From Pseudomicrostroma phylloplanum (Eukaryota > Basidiomycota > Exobasidiomycetes > Microstromatales): a DNA stretch of 64,000 bases. Location of the stretch: assembly GCA_039545275.1 (NCBI GenBank), contig BCHS01000004.1, positions 62,001 to 126,000 on the forward strand, written 5' to 3'. Both the position numbers and the translations under genes were made by a program. Below the pieces are notes generated by a model that was not told the origin of the DNA, ran no database searches, and saw only the letters and a list, made by a program, of their open reading frames with translations. Within the stretch, counting starts at the first letter, position 1; the number at the start of each line of letters is the position of its first letter. This document shows positions 9,101 through 20,486 of the stretch, in pieces.

Positions 9101-10758
9101 ATGGGCAGCGCGCCGAATTGCGCTTGAGATCGACCTCCACCACCGAGGTTAGGTGGTTCCTGTGAGGACGGCGAAAAGTTGTGGGGGACGCTGGCATGCC
9201 TTTGTGATGTGAGATCGGACAGCCTCAATCGGCCGACAGGTGCCTTTTTTGCCTTGGTCGGCGAGACAGGCACAGAGTCTGTGTCCGTGTCGTCAGCATG
9301 GACACCTTGGACAGTTTCATCCCGTACACCTTCGTCGAGCAAGCTCTTCTTGTTGTCTGGATCATTCTGACCTGCAAAGGCCGAGAACTCGGCGTAGCCA
9401 CCAGAAAGCCAAAAGAGCTCTCCGGCATACCCTGCGGCGTCGAATTTCTTGAGCATGCCAAGCAAGCAGGGGCCACCTCCGCCAACCGAGGGTCGACCCA
9501 AGGCGTCGATGGTGCTGGTATCGGAGTCGAGTACAACGATACGCTTGATTCCCTCGGACGAGGATGAAGCAGCTCGTCCGGCGTCTCCGCCGGCCTTCAT
9601 CGGCCCGTTCCTCCACCGTGTGAACTTTGCCCGATCCGCATCGCTTTGCAACATCTCGCTCTCAATCCGGTCGATCGTCACGCCTGGGCGCTTAAGCAGC
9701 GTCGAAGGAGCGCAGACATTGACGCTGCCCGCAATGCGGCTGGTCGCAAAGGCCGTCGAGGGACGGATGTCGAGGATCAGAAGAGCAGACACTAGGTCTT
9801 CGGAACCCATGCCGTTTTGGTCGGTCATCATCTTTGAAAGAGACGAGGCATCGGTGAACTTGTACTTGGACATGTCGTCACCTTGTGGCGCCTTCCGACC
9901 CTTCACCGCCACAGGCCAGGACGCCGCAGATGGGCCAAGGTGGACCGGCTTCACGCTAGGAGCCGAAGCTTGACCCTGTAGCGAAAAGCTGGTGGCGTCG
10001 GAAATGGGCGATTCTGCAAGTGAAGACGGATTGGTGGTATAGGATGCAGTAGAGCTGGAGCCCTGACCTTCTTGAGAAGCAGTGGAGCTGTTGCTCAGCA
10101 GAGACGGCTTCCGAGACCGCACACTGTTTTGTGAGTCCCGGCGCTGTGGTTGAGGTACGGGTGATTTCTTAGCAAAGGCTTCAGAGACGCCAGAAGGCCC
10201 GCCACCATGAGCGCTAGCGGTCGGTGTAGGTGGAACCGCCTCACCAGCGCCTGCTCCGCCACCCCCGCCGAACATTTTGGCCCAAGGGTGATCCTGGCCG
10301 TGGCTGCTCGGACCGGGTGTGGGTGGGATGACAGTGTGACCACCGCCGAATCCACCAGGGCCACGCTTGCTACCGGGAAAGGAAAGCTGCATTGGCGTAT
10401 TCGTGCTGTGTGGCGTCGGCGTTGGCTTAGCAAAGTAGTCCGGAGCAGACGATTGTGGCGGTATCGAGTGCGCCGTCGATGAAGATGATGACGATGATGT
10501 AGAGGCAGACGCGGTCGATGATGATGATGACGTACTTCCGAAATTGGAAGAGAAGGGATCTGATTGCTGTTGCTGTTGCTGCTGCGAATCGCCGGCGGAG
10601 GAGCCCCAATCAAATGCCCCTTTGCTCATCTCGCCCATATGCAGGGAAGATGACCGAGGAGTGACGGTGCCTGAGCTCGGGGTTCCGACTGTCCTTTCAG
10701 GGCGGTGCTGAGAGGTATTGTCAACCGGCGAGGGGGAGTGCAGAGGTGGCATTCGCAT
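6160..10758 (-). CDS. rhodanese-domain protein tyrosine phosphatase (Pyp/PTP3-like, MAPK phosphatase type)
   Basis: A single exon of 1532 codons from ATG 10758. The N-terminal 290 residues are disordered and rich in Ser, Gln and Gly. Residues about 300-465 form a Cdc25/rhodanese-like domain (LLILDIRPSTAFATSRI, later ELFWLSGGYAEFSAF). The region expected to hold a rhodanese active-site Cys reads VVLDSDTS, so it is probably a non-catalytic binding module. The PTP domain follows from about residue 760 (RYNNIWTYEHSRVPV). It has the WPD loop (Asp934) and the P-loop HCSAGVGRTG (Cys988, Arg994). The closing Q-loop QTQRQYVFCYL appears only at about residue 1484, after roughly 450 low-complexity residues. 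The architecture matches fungal Pyp1/Pyp2 and Ptp3, which dephosphorylate MAP kinases of the stress and mating pathways; that role is inferred from family. Confidence 0.88.
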   Translation of the reverse strand: MRMPPLHSPSPVDNTSQHRPERTVGTPSSGTVTPRSSSLHMGEMSKGAFDWGSSAGDSQQQQQQQSDPFSSNFGSTSSSSSTASASTSSSSSSSTAHSIPPQSSAPDYFAKPTPTPHSTNTPMQLSFPGSKRGPGGFGGGHTVIPPTPGPSSHGQDHPWAKMFGGGGGAGAGEAVPPTPTASAHGGGPSGVSEAFAKKSPVPQPQRRDSQNSVRSRKPSLLSNSSTASQEGQGSSSTASYTTNPSSLAESPISDATSFSLQGQASAPSVKPVHLGPSAASWPVAVKGRKAPQGDDMSKYKFTDASSLSKMMTDQNGMGSEDLVSALLILDIRPSTAFATSRIAGSVNVCAPSTLLKRPGVTIDRIESEMLQSDADRAKFTRWRNGPMKAGGDAGRAASSSSEGIKRIVVLDSDTSTIDALGRPSVGGGGPCLLGMLKKFDAAGYAGELFWLSGGYAEFSAFAGQNDPDNKKSLLDEGVRDETVQGVHADDTDTDSVPVSPTKAKKAPVGRLRLSDLTSQRHASVPHNFSPSSQEPPNLGGGGRSQAQFGALPMDAFTDRTTTSGAPARRRHQSMLPSASDSNLFSLNGRSAVGARSSAACNPFFDNIRQNRELQHGITERIPLDLHFLTESQKQNSLPPFLQEIAGKDEKTVADQLAHDFFDIEKAEQTRLMATMRQHAAESSMDPRQNNTMGSAGGDATAKDGPSADGTSPVQLSSAYSRVEGVDSTTSLSASSFPFSIAAAIERGSENRYNNIWTYEHSRVPVSTGGTCGEDKSGSSVSSYLNGSFVQPLREYGAHRSYIATQAPLPTTFETFWNAVWQQNSRTIAMLTREYESGRVQSHNYWSEEAYGTTVKLKTIEEVELNSKGEVCTSSKKRAKQDDGAAGGFFFSSTSAEEKDPNEPVMVRRKLLLSIVRSDEPPKEVTHFQYIGWPDYSIPEDPEAILVFMDLVNQAQNDAHLALASSADVEQGKYKDNKTSATGPLVLHCSAGVGRTGTYVVIDSVLDVLRKERRKSLGLPPLALWDNGSSYDQAEADDVDMTPAGKSPATFEFNALQSPFKSKSSPFFSGGPERSSASTSATSLASPPGEARHSALGFPRRPEDGMLSLKSSSSNLQRGGSIRSKLKRELSPSADMDLDEPSAFAGSDSAPHDATPSAMWSPSGAHSGQQGGFSFSRAAGSLRREARGRGLRRQRSDTSDDASVTTTDADTDRPSSLEDRESPMPQAVSMASSGSASARGSFSHQSRLESISAEDGTPASTSRHAEGMDTPSRAMDGMNLGFSSSSRSSHISTPTSPFTFGSGGGTGGGASSAAASTAAPTPSSFKLSLPPGAATGQSPQQSQQQQQQQQSSTTQQQQEPRRFSIARTTHSSASEARSSPNPPGSAPKSTTRGSISMDPAADGKKGTAATLCASPAATTSSSTPHSSSSAAPTSSPLASGSGAGAAAASASMPGAASAAMAPAGEKDLIRHATHVAREQRMSSVQTQRQYVFCYLAVVKGVLREVQHEREAGVAGGGQSGQGGAGATSSPFFS

Positions 10759-12732
10759 CGTCAGGGGACGATGACGATTGAGCTACCTTTGCTGATGCTA
10801 GGCGAGACCGAATGAAAGTACGGCGGCAAGGGACTGTGGAGGAGGATATGCTGCTCACACCACTGCCAGCATGCCTCGATAAAGCAGTCAGATATATAGG
10901 GTGTAGGACGAGGATGAATTGACCTTCCTGCCTGACAAGCTCGTAGTCGACCCGAGAGGCGTGTGGCGTGCTTGTGTAGTTTGACTCCACAGATGAAGAG
11001 AGAGAGGCTGCGAAGTCGTCCCGAGTGGCGGTGTGGAGATGGGCGAGGAAGGAGAATTCTGATCGAGATGCCCTTGTTTGTTTTACCGCCACAGAGGTTT
11101 CGTGCGAGAGAGAATCGGAAGTAAAGATCCGACAATGGCCCGAGGATGATCCGATTAGAGGATGAAGCCGTTACGATTCGGACAGCTTAATTATGAGATG
11201 GAAGGGATTGGTCACAGTCGTATACCAATGAGAAGATGAGGTTTCGAGGACGGAGCGAAGAGGATGGTGTGGGGGAGTTCTATTGCTGGTTGTCAAAGGA
11301 AATCCAACTGACGTGCCAAGGCAGACGATGGCGAGTCCAATTCGAGAGAGCAAGTGGAGGAAGGGCCAGGCAGATTTCCACTGTTTCCCACGCGACCCAG
11401 TCTTTTGGTCGCTTGTGACAGACTGTACGTCGGAGAGATCAAATTCAACGGAGGGATAGAGTAGTGGTGGGTGTAGAGGCTGAAGAGAATGCCTGGCTGG
11501 GTGCTTGCTTGTTTGCTGCAGTCGGCCACCCGCCACAGTAGCTCTATGAAAGTGGTACAGGCTCGAGGGAAGTACGCCGGTGTGTAAGTAAGCGCTGAGT
11601 GACACCTCGCCTGATGCCGAGAGAGCGCTCTGAGCGCTACGGATTGGCCACTGCAAGGGCTAGAGTGGGGCTGGCTGGTTGGCCTGGGTAGCCGGCCGGG
11701 TGTCCCGGAACCTCGGCTAAGCTGGAAAGACGTACGCGAAGGATGGATTGCAGCCCCTCCGCTGCTTCTGGGAGGATCGAGTTGCTGCAGGGCGACGCTG
11801 AGGATGGCAGCAGAGGTCTAGTCGATGACGAATGGAGCTCACAGCAGCGGCCAAGGAGAGGAGACGAGGATGACTGTCTACGCAGAGGTCGGGCAAGGCA
11901 AGGCAAGACAGGCCCTGATCATGCGGCCGATGGGAAAACGAACAGGAGAGAGCGCCTGTCGCCTCGCGCACACGACACTGACGTCATGACAGATGCACCC
12001 CGCCCTGCCCATCTCTGCAGAGACGCCGAGGCCAGACAGACGGAGCCTATTCGCACGAAAGGGCGGGCTGGTCAGGCAGACAGAGCAGAGCAGACACAAA
12101 GACGTGCAGACACGACGAATCAAGGTGAGTGTAGAATGCTAGCTCAGCCTGGCTGCAGTAAAGCACACACCCTTCGACAGCGTCACACGGGAGGACTCCA
12201 CAGAGGCTGGGTGAGTAGATCACCTCGTCGAGACAGACGACGCGCGCATTCGACCGTGGCTTGCTGGGCAAGAAACAGCAAGCAGCCTTTTTGACACCCA
12301 TTTGACGGACGGCACCGGAGAATTCCCTTGGACACCGCCGCCGGAAGCAGCAGCAGACAGCAGCTACAGCAGCCTACAGCCGCACTAGCCGGTCAGAAGA
12401 GAGAGAGAGAGGAGAGAGAGAGACGACTGTTCTGGATAGTAGGTAGTGGGTCTGTGAAAAGGTTATTCATTTCGGTGTACGTGACAATCCCATGCTACTG
12501 CTTGCTCTCTACACTCTGCGCCCCCTCTCTCTACATGTGGGTACACCTCCTGGTGGTCTAGCCCCAACCCAACTGCTACCTCGGCATCCCTCTATGTGCA
12601 TATGTGACGTACCTACATCGTCCTGTCAGGGCACTCTTGGCCGAGACACCCAGCCGCCAGGAAACAGCAATGCGTCCCTCGCCTTGACCCCCGCAAAGGT
12701 CTGTGCACCTCAGCGTACCCCGCCCCGTCTGA
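10759..12732. other. long intergenic region upstream of the phosphatase gene
   Basis: Nearly 2 kb separate the phosphatase start from the PKA stop. Both genes are on the minus strand, so this holds the phosphatase promoter and leader and the PKA 3' end. A GA-rich purine run lies at 12396-12424. Short open frames on both strands show no domain, hydrophobic pattern or splice logic and look like chance. No tRNA-like fold was noticed. Confidence 0.5.
12396..12424. repeat. GA-rich simple repeat
   Basis: A near-perfect GA dinucleotide tract with one GGA interruption, in the gap between the PKA 3' end and the phosphatase leader. On the minus strand it reads as a CT-tract, a common element of fungal promoters; this may simply be low-complexity DNA. 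Confidence 0.7.
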
Positions 12733-14029
12733 CTACCAGTCTGGGAACAAGTGGGCAAAGTGATCCGGCACGTCCGTAACTCCATACGAGCTATAGTCGG
12801 CCTCCTCGTATCGCTCAAACTGGCTCGCATCGCCATCCGTAGTGACAGTAGGTAGGTAGGGAGCAGGAATCTCCCTCCTGTACAGCCTGTCCCAGTCTAC
12901 CTCTGCGAACCACAGATGGCCAAAGATGTCCTTGCTGCCTCTGTGCAGGTTGCCGAATCTCTTTGTCAGGTCAGCCGTGAGCAGATTCTTCAGGAGATCC
13001 TTGGCGGCCGGCTCAAAGTAGGGAGGGTAGCGGACCTTGCAGGCGATAATCTTCTCGTATAGCTTGATCGGATTACCGTCCTCTGTGAAGAACGGCGGGT
13101 GTCCCGCAAGCATTTCGAAGAGGAGCACACCGAGGGCCCACCAGTCGACGGACTTGTTGTAACCCTTCGACGAGACAATTTCCGGTGCGAGGTAGTCTGG
13201 CGTACCACACAATGTCCATGTCACGTCCGGTACCCACTTTGCAAAGCCAAAGTCGGTGATCTTCAGGTGACCGTCTGCTCCCAGCAGCACGTTCTCTGGT
13301 TTCAGATCTCGGTACACGAAGCCGTTCTGATGCAGGTAGTCGATGGCCAATGCTACCTCTGCTGCGTAGAACTTGGCTACCGGATGGGGGAAACGCTGCG
13401 ACTTTCGGAGGAGGGTGAAGAGCTCTCCTCCGGGCACAAAGTCCATAACCATGTACAGATTTGTCGAGTCGGAAAAGGTACCCCACAGGTTGACCAGGAA
13501 GGGATGGCGCACGAGCGAGAGGACAGATCGCTCCGAGTTGGTGTGCTCAATCTGCTTCATGCGGACGACCTGCTCCTTCTTCAGCACCTGTGACAGTGAA
13601 AGTCGAGTGAGAGCAAGTTTGAGTAACATGTACCGGCTCGAGGTGTTTGCAGTGCTATCCGGAAGCTGTGTGACTTACCTTGATGGCGTAGAACCTCATG
13701 TTATGTTTACTCCTCACCAGATGCACCCTTCCGAAACTGCCCGTACCAAGTGTACGCTGGATATTGAAATCGTTGAGCGCATACCTTCCCGAGAGCTTTC
13801 GACCAGTCTGAGCCAGCTGTGCTTGCTGCTGGAGAAGAGTCTGTGCCGCCGTCTGTGAATCCTCGGCAGCAGAAGAGGAGGCTGCGACGGGTGTTGTGGG
13901 GATGGCGGTAGCTCCCGTCTGGGCGCTGGTACCTCCCATTGCGCCTTGGTTGGTGGTAGCCATTGCAGATGAGAGGTCGGTAGGGTAGGACGATGGTGAG
14001 AAGGGGAAGTCTTGAGGGTTGGACTGCAT
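12733..14029 (-). CDS. cAMP-dependent protein kinase catalytic subunit (PKA, Adr1/Tpk type)
   Basis: Two exons, 14029-13679 and 13587-12733, with a 91 bp intron (GTAAGT donor, GTCACAG acceptor), give 401 residues. The frame is open upstream to 14128, but that codon is GTG, so the first ATG (14029) is taken. After a roughly 75-residue Gln/Ala-rich leader come the glycine loop GTGSFG, YAIK with Lys117 as the last codon of exon 1, the PKA-type catalytic loop YRDLKPEN (Asp211), DFG (Asp229), the activation loop [14 protein letters not shown] with Thr242 as the expected activating phosphosite, and an AGC tail ending HFAHLFPDW, a variant FxxF. This is the catalytic subunit released from the regulatory subunit by cAMP. 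In smut fungi PKA controls the yeast-to-filament switch and virulence. Identification is firm; which paralogue it is cannot be told. Confidence 0.95.
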
Positions 14030-15621
14030 CTTGGAAACGGTCGGGGTGTTGCAAGGGGATGCGACTTTGGTCCCGACGGGGGGGGCGGAGGTCGGAGAGG
14101 CAAAGTGGGAGGGAGGCAGGGAGGGCACGGGTAGCGAGCGGGGAGGGAGGGATGGGGGCTGTCGTTGGGCTGAATGGGCTGAGGTTGGAGTCGATTAGAT
14201 GGAAGCGGCCGGGGTCTGGACGTAGAGCCTGACAGAGAGGGAGAGAGACGACCCGCAAGTCTACGCCGATCTTGGACTTGGAGAGGCGTGGGAGGAAGCG
14301 GGGGGGGGGGAGAATGCAATGGCGCGGGGGGGCCGGGTGAAGCTACCTGAGGGATGCAAGGATGCGGGAGGCTGGGCGGCAGCGAGGGAGCCAATGTGAT
14401 CGGGTGGTGAATCTGGCTTCCAGCGGGCAAAGAGGGGCGCACGGGAGCTTCAGCCAACAGCCGAGCGAGCGATGCGATGCGATGCCTGCGTGCGTGCGTG
14501 CGTGAGAGAGTAGGCTCCGATGAATGCGATCAATGCAACACGCAGCCGCCAAAAGAGCACGAGAGCAGAGGCGGACCCAAAATCCCTCTAGACGCGTCGC
14601 AGGACGAGGAGCGGGTCTAGATCCACTTGCTTCACAAGATACTCCAAGCCAAGTCGGCTCAAAGAAGCCTGGTGCAACAGCGAGAGCGGGAGAAGCTTCG
14701 TACGGCGGCAGAGCGGCAGTAGTAGCAGGTCTTCGGCCCGACGGATCGGGATCTCCTCGGGGAAAAGAATTGACCAGTAAAGCCGTTGTTCGAATCAGAC
14801 CAGTCCAGACGTGCTTCTGGGCGACTCGGTATCCTGTTTGGCCCTACTGCTCGGACATTCACACGCCAGATAAGCTCGTGGGTAGAGAAGTGTATGCTGC
14901 CGTACTCGTGAATGTACGGCAATAGAGTCAGGGGTTGCTACTTGGTTATACTCGAAGGATATATGCGGACTTGTTGCTGAGCAGGAGTCGCGTCGAGACT
15001 GCCCAGGGTGTTCTCGGTATCGGGTGGAAAGAGGGGTAGAGGAGAGAGAGAGAGAAGCAAGACTCTGTTGGTCAGGTAAGCACACGCAACTCGCTCGCAC
15101 TGAGAGCAAAGGTGCCGTCGGTCCTGGTAGCAACAGCACGCCCATGGCCTCCCCACCCTACCTACCCCTGTGCGCCCGGATCCGAAGACGCCAGAGCAAC
15201 CCAGGCGGCGCAGACCCTTGGGCGTGGGTGTGCCGCGGGTAAACCTCTTTACCGTCGGAAGGCTCGGCCTCGGACCACGTTTCCGGGTGGAGTAAGCGGT
15301 AAGCGATGCAGGGACCCGATTCCCAACGAGAGAGAAGACCAGACCAGACAATAAGCCTTCTTCCGGCTTGGCCTTGGCCGCCCTTTCCGCAATCATCCCA
15401 CGCTCTCTCTCCCCAACACCGTACAGCTAGCTTTGCCTGTATACCCAGGAAGAGACGACAAGGGGCGAGAGGAAACATTGTCAAAGTCAGCTCAGTGGGC
15501 CAGCCAGTCACAGGCGCAGAGCTCACCAGCTTGCTCAGCCAGGGAGGGACTGCTTCCTAGTGCTAGCTTAGCGCAACGGGAGTCTCCCACGCTCTCAGGG
15601 CGAATAGAGAGAGCCAAGCCA
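14030..15621. other. divergent intergenic region between PKA and the mitochondrial carrier gene
   Basis: About 1.6 kb between divergent starts, probably containing both promoters and long leaders. It holds a run of 11 G at 14300-14310 and a GATGC/GCGT tandem stretch around 14470-14505. The open frames here (for example 14524-14925 plus) are Arg-rich and show no recognisable protein signature. No RNA gene is recognised. Confidence 0.5.
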
Positions 15622-16892
15622 ATGGCCTCTACCGCTGCACCTGCAGCCTCATCGTCCTCTTCATCGCCTTCGGCCCCAACTCCTCCGCCATATGCGACTC
15701 TCCTCTCGGGCGCCCTCTCCGGGCTCGCCTCCTGCGTCCTCCTGCAGCCTCTAGACCTGCTCAAGACTCGCCTCCAGCAGGCCAATACACCCAGCGCACG
15801 GATAGGCGGTAAGACCAAACGATTGCTACGGACCGTGGACGATGTTGTGAAAAAGGACGGAGTGGTGGGACTTTGGAGGGGAACGCTACCGACTGTGCTC
15901 AGGTGAGCGATGGTGGCTAAGCGGAGAAGGGGGAGGGATGGCATCACTGACGCTCTCTTGTCTGGTCCACTCTCCTTACTTCGAAGGAACGTCCCCGGAG
16001 TGGCCCTCTACTTTTACTCGGTGACAGAAGCCCGTCGTGCCCTCTCTCTCAAACCAATCCCCTACCTCTCCTCTCCTTCCCCTTCCTCCTCGACCTCGAG
16101 CTCACGCACAGCAGCCACCCCCACCCTCGCCGGCAACCTCCTCTCCGGCGCCACCTCTCGCGTCTTCGTCGGCTTCCTCCTCTGTCCCGTAACAGTAATC
16201 AAGACCCGCTTCGAGTCTTCCAACTTCACAGCCGCCCAAAACTCTACACTTTTGGTTTCTCTTAGATCCATTTGGGCCGAGGCGGGATTGAAGGGGTTGT
16301 TTAGAGGGTTCTGGGCAACGGCATTGAGGGATGCGCCTTATGCGGGATTGTACTTGGGGTTTTATGAGGAGGGGAAGACTCTACTTAGGCGGATAGACGG
16401 GCTGGGAGGTGGAGAGGGCGAGGAGTGGAAGGCGAGAATGGGCAGTGGTAAGTAGCTGAGCCGAGGCAAGGGCAGAGCAGGGCAGAGCAAAGGGGAGCGC
16501 TATGGCAGTTCTTCTCATCTGACCTCTCCCTCTGGTCCCTCTGATCCTCGCTCCCAATAGGGCTAATAGCCGGAATCCTCGCCACCCTCCTAACCCACCC
16601 CTTCGACATAATCAAGACGCGTCTTCAATCCTCTCCTTCTCCCGTTCTAAGCAACCCAGCCGCTCTCCTGTCCCCGAAAGTCTCCATCCTCTCCACCCTG
16701 CGCACCATCCTCTCAGAAGGTGGTTCCTCCTCCCTCTTTCTCGACGGACTAGGCTTGCGTTGTGCGCGTAAAGCGGCTAGCTCGGCAATTGGGTGGGGCA
16801 TCTTTGAAGGTGGGAGGGACCTTTGGGTGAAGAGGGAATTGGGGAGAAGGGAAAGGGAGGAGGGAGGGAGGGGGGTGAGGATAGAGAAGTAA
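15622..16892 (+). CDS. HEM25: mitochondrial glycine carrier, SLC25A38/Hem25 type
   Basis: Three exons, 15622-15902, 15987-16447 and 16561-16892, all in phase, give 357 residues. The product has the threefold mitochondrial carrier repeat, with signatures PLDLLKTR, PVTVIKTR and PFDIIKTR. The Thr in place of an acidic residue in repeat 2, followed by FES, and the strings LRNVPGVALYF and ATALRDAPYAGLYLGFY match the SLC25A38/Hem25 subfamily as I remember it. That carrier imports glycine for 5-aminolevulinate synthesis, the first step of haem biosynthesis, across the inner membrane. A Ser/Ala/Pro-rich N-terminal leader of about 25 residues precedes the first helix, and the C-terminus is a basic, Arg/Glu-rich tail. 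ATG 15622 was chosen because it directly precedes this leader; the open frame further upstream lacks support. Confidence 0.88.
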
Positions 16893-17137
16893 GGACTGGG
16901 AGTCACGCACAGTTTCAATCAATCAAAAGCTATGGGACACATCCGGCAACGCTTCAGGAGTGAGAAAAGAGTTGACATTGGTGAAAGGTGTGAAAGGACG
17001 AGAGTACCGAACAATGACATGACAATGAGTAGGTGGTGGAGAGAAGCGCAGCGCAGGGCACTCCCTTCCGCCGATGGCTACCCACTTCGTTGCGTGATCC
17101 GCCCATCTCCGCCTGCACACGGTACACTTGCACCACC

Positions 17138-19714
<2,577 letters not shown>

Positions 19715-20486
19715 GATGGGCGGTGGGAGAGCGGTGCGACGAGGGTAAGGTGAAGGTGTGTGTGTGTGTATGGCAATGGTCGAGGTGTGAGTGGTCGACG
19801 GCGCAGAGGAAGGAGCGAGGCCAAGCAACAAAGGCGCGTGGCTTGGCCTGGCTGGCAACCAAGCGGGGCGGCAAGGCAAGCAAGCACACACGCCGACACG
19901 CCGGCGGGGCGGCTTGTCTTGCTTTTGTCCGCGTCCGCTCATTCGCCCGCCGCCCGCTTCGTTGCTTCCCCACAGCGCACCTCACCCCCGCCCATCGCTG
20001 CACCATCGTCGGCAAGGACGCTCATGGTGTGTCAGTACTGAGACGGTCTTTGGGAAGATGTTCCAGCCTTCTTCAACCCAACACATTCATAACACACGAA
20101 GGCTCAGACGGGAGCTCTGATATGTTCAAGGGATATTGGTGCCTGTCACGTCCCCATCGCAAAGCGCCTTCGCAACAGCCCCTGTGACAGATCTACGTAG
20201 TACTACGAAGTGTCACAGACGGCATGAAACATGCTCTCTAGGCTATTGATGCTCACGTTGATTGCCCCCTCCAAGCTCCTCATGTACGAGGCAGAAGTGG
20301 TGTCTCACAGAGCGAGTCGAGCGGAGAGGCGTGTGGAGGCGGGCAGAGGGAAGAAACGAAAAATCACAAGTTCCCTTTCCGTGAACGGGTGACTAGACTA
20401 CACCATCGACTACCTTTGCAGCATCTCACCTCGGCAGCTTCATTCCCAGTCATTCCTTCATCTAGTCGCTCCTCTTTTCATCCTCC
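19715..20486. other. divergent promoter region between SEC23 and the kelch gene
   Basis: 772 bp between two divergent starts, expected to hold both promoters. It includes a short GT-rich stretch near 19757-19770 and TACGTAGTACTACG, a near-palindromic segment around 20193-20207. No coding or RNA gene is supported. Confidence 0.5.

Noticed and set aside
11743..12294. 183-codon open frame on the plus strand
   Set aside because: Arg/Asp/Gly-rich with no domain or hydrophobic pattern, no splice context, and in a GC-rich region where chance frames are common.
14030..14128. Upstream extension of the PKA exon 1 frame
   Set aside because: The codon at 14128 is GTG. The first in-frame ATG is 14029 and gives a protein of the expected length.
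14524..14925. 133-codon open frame on the plus strand
   Set aside because: Composition-driven, basic, no recognisable motif; lies in the divergent promoter region of PKA and the carrier gene.
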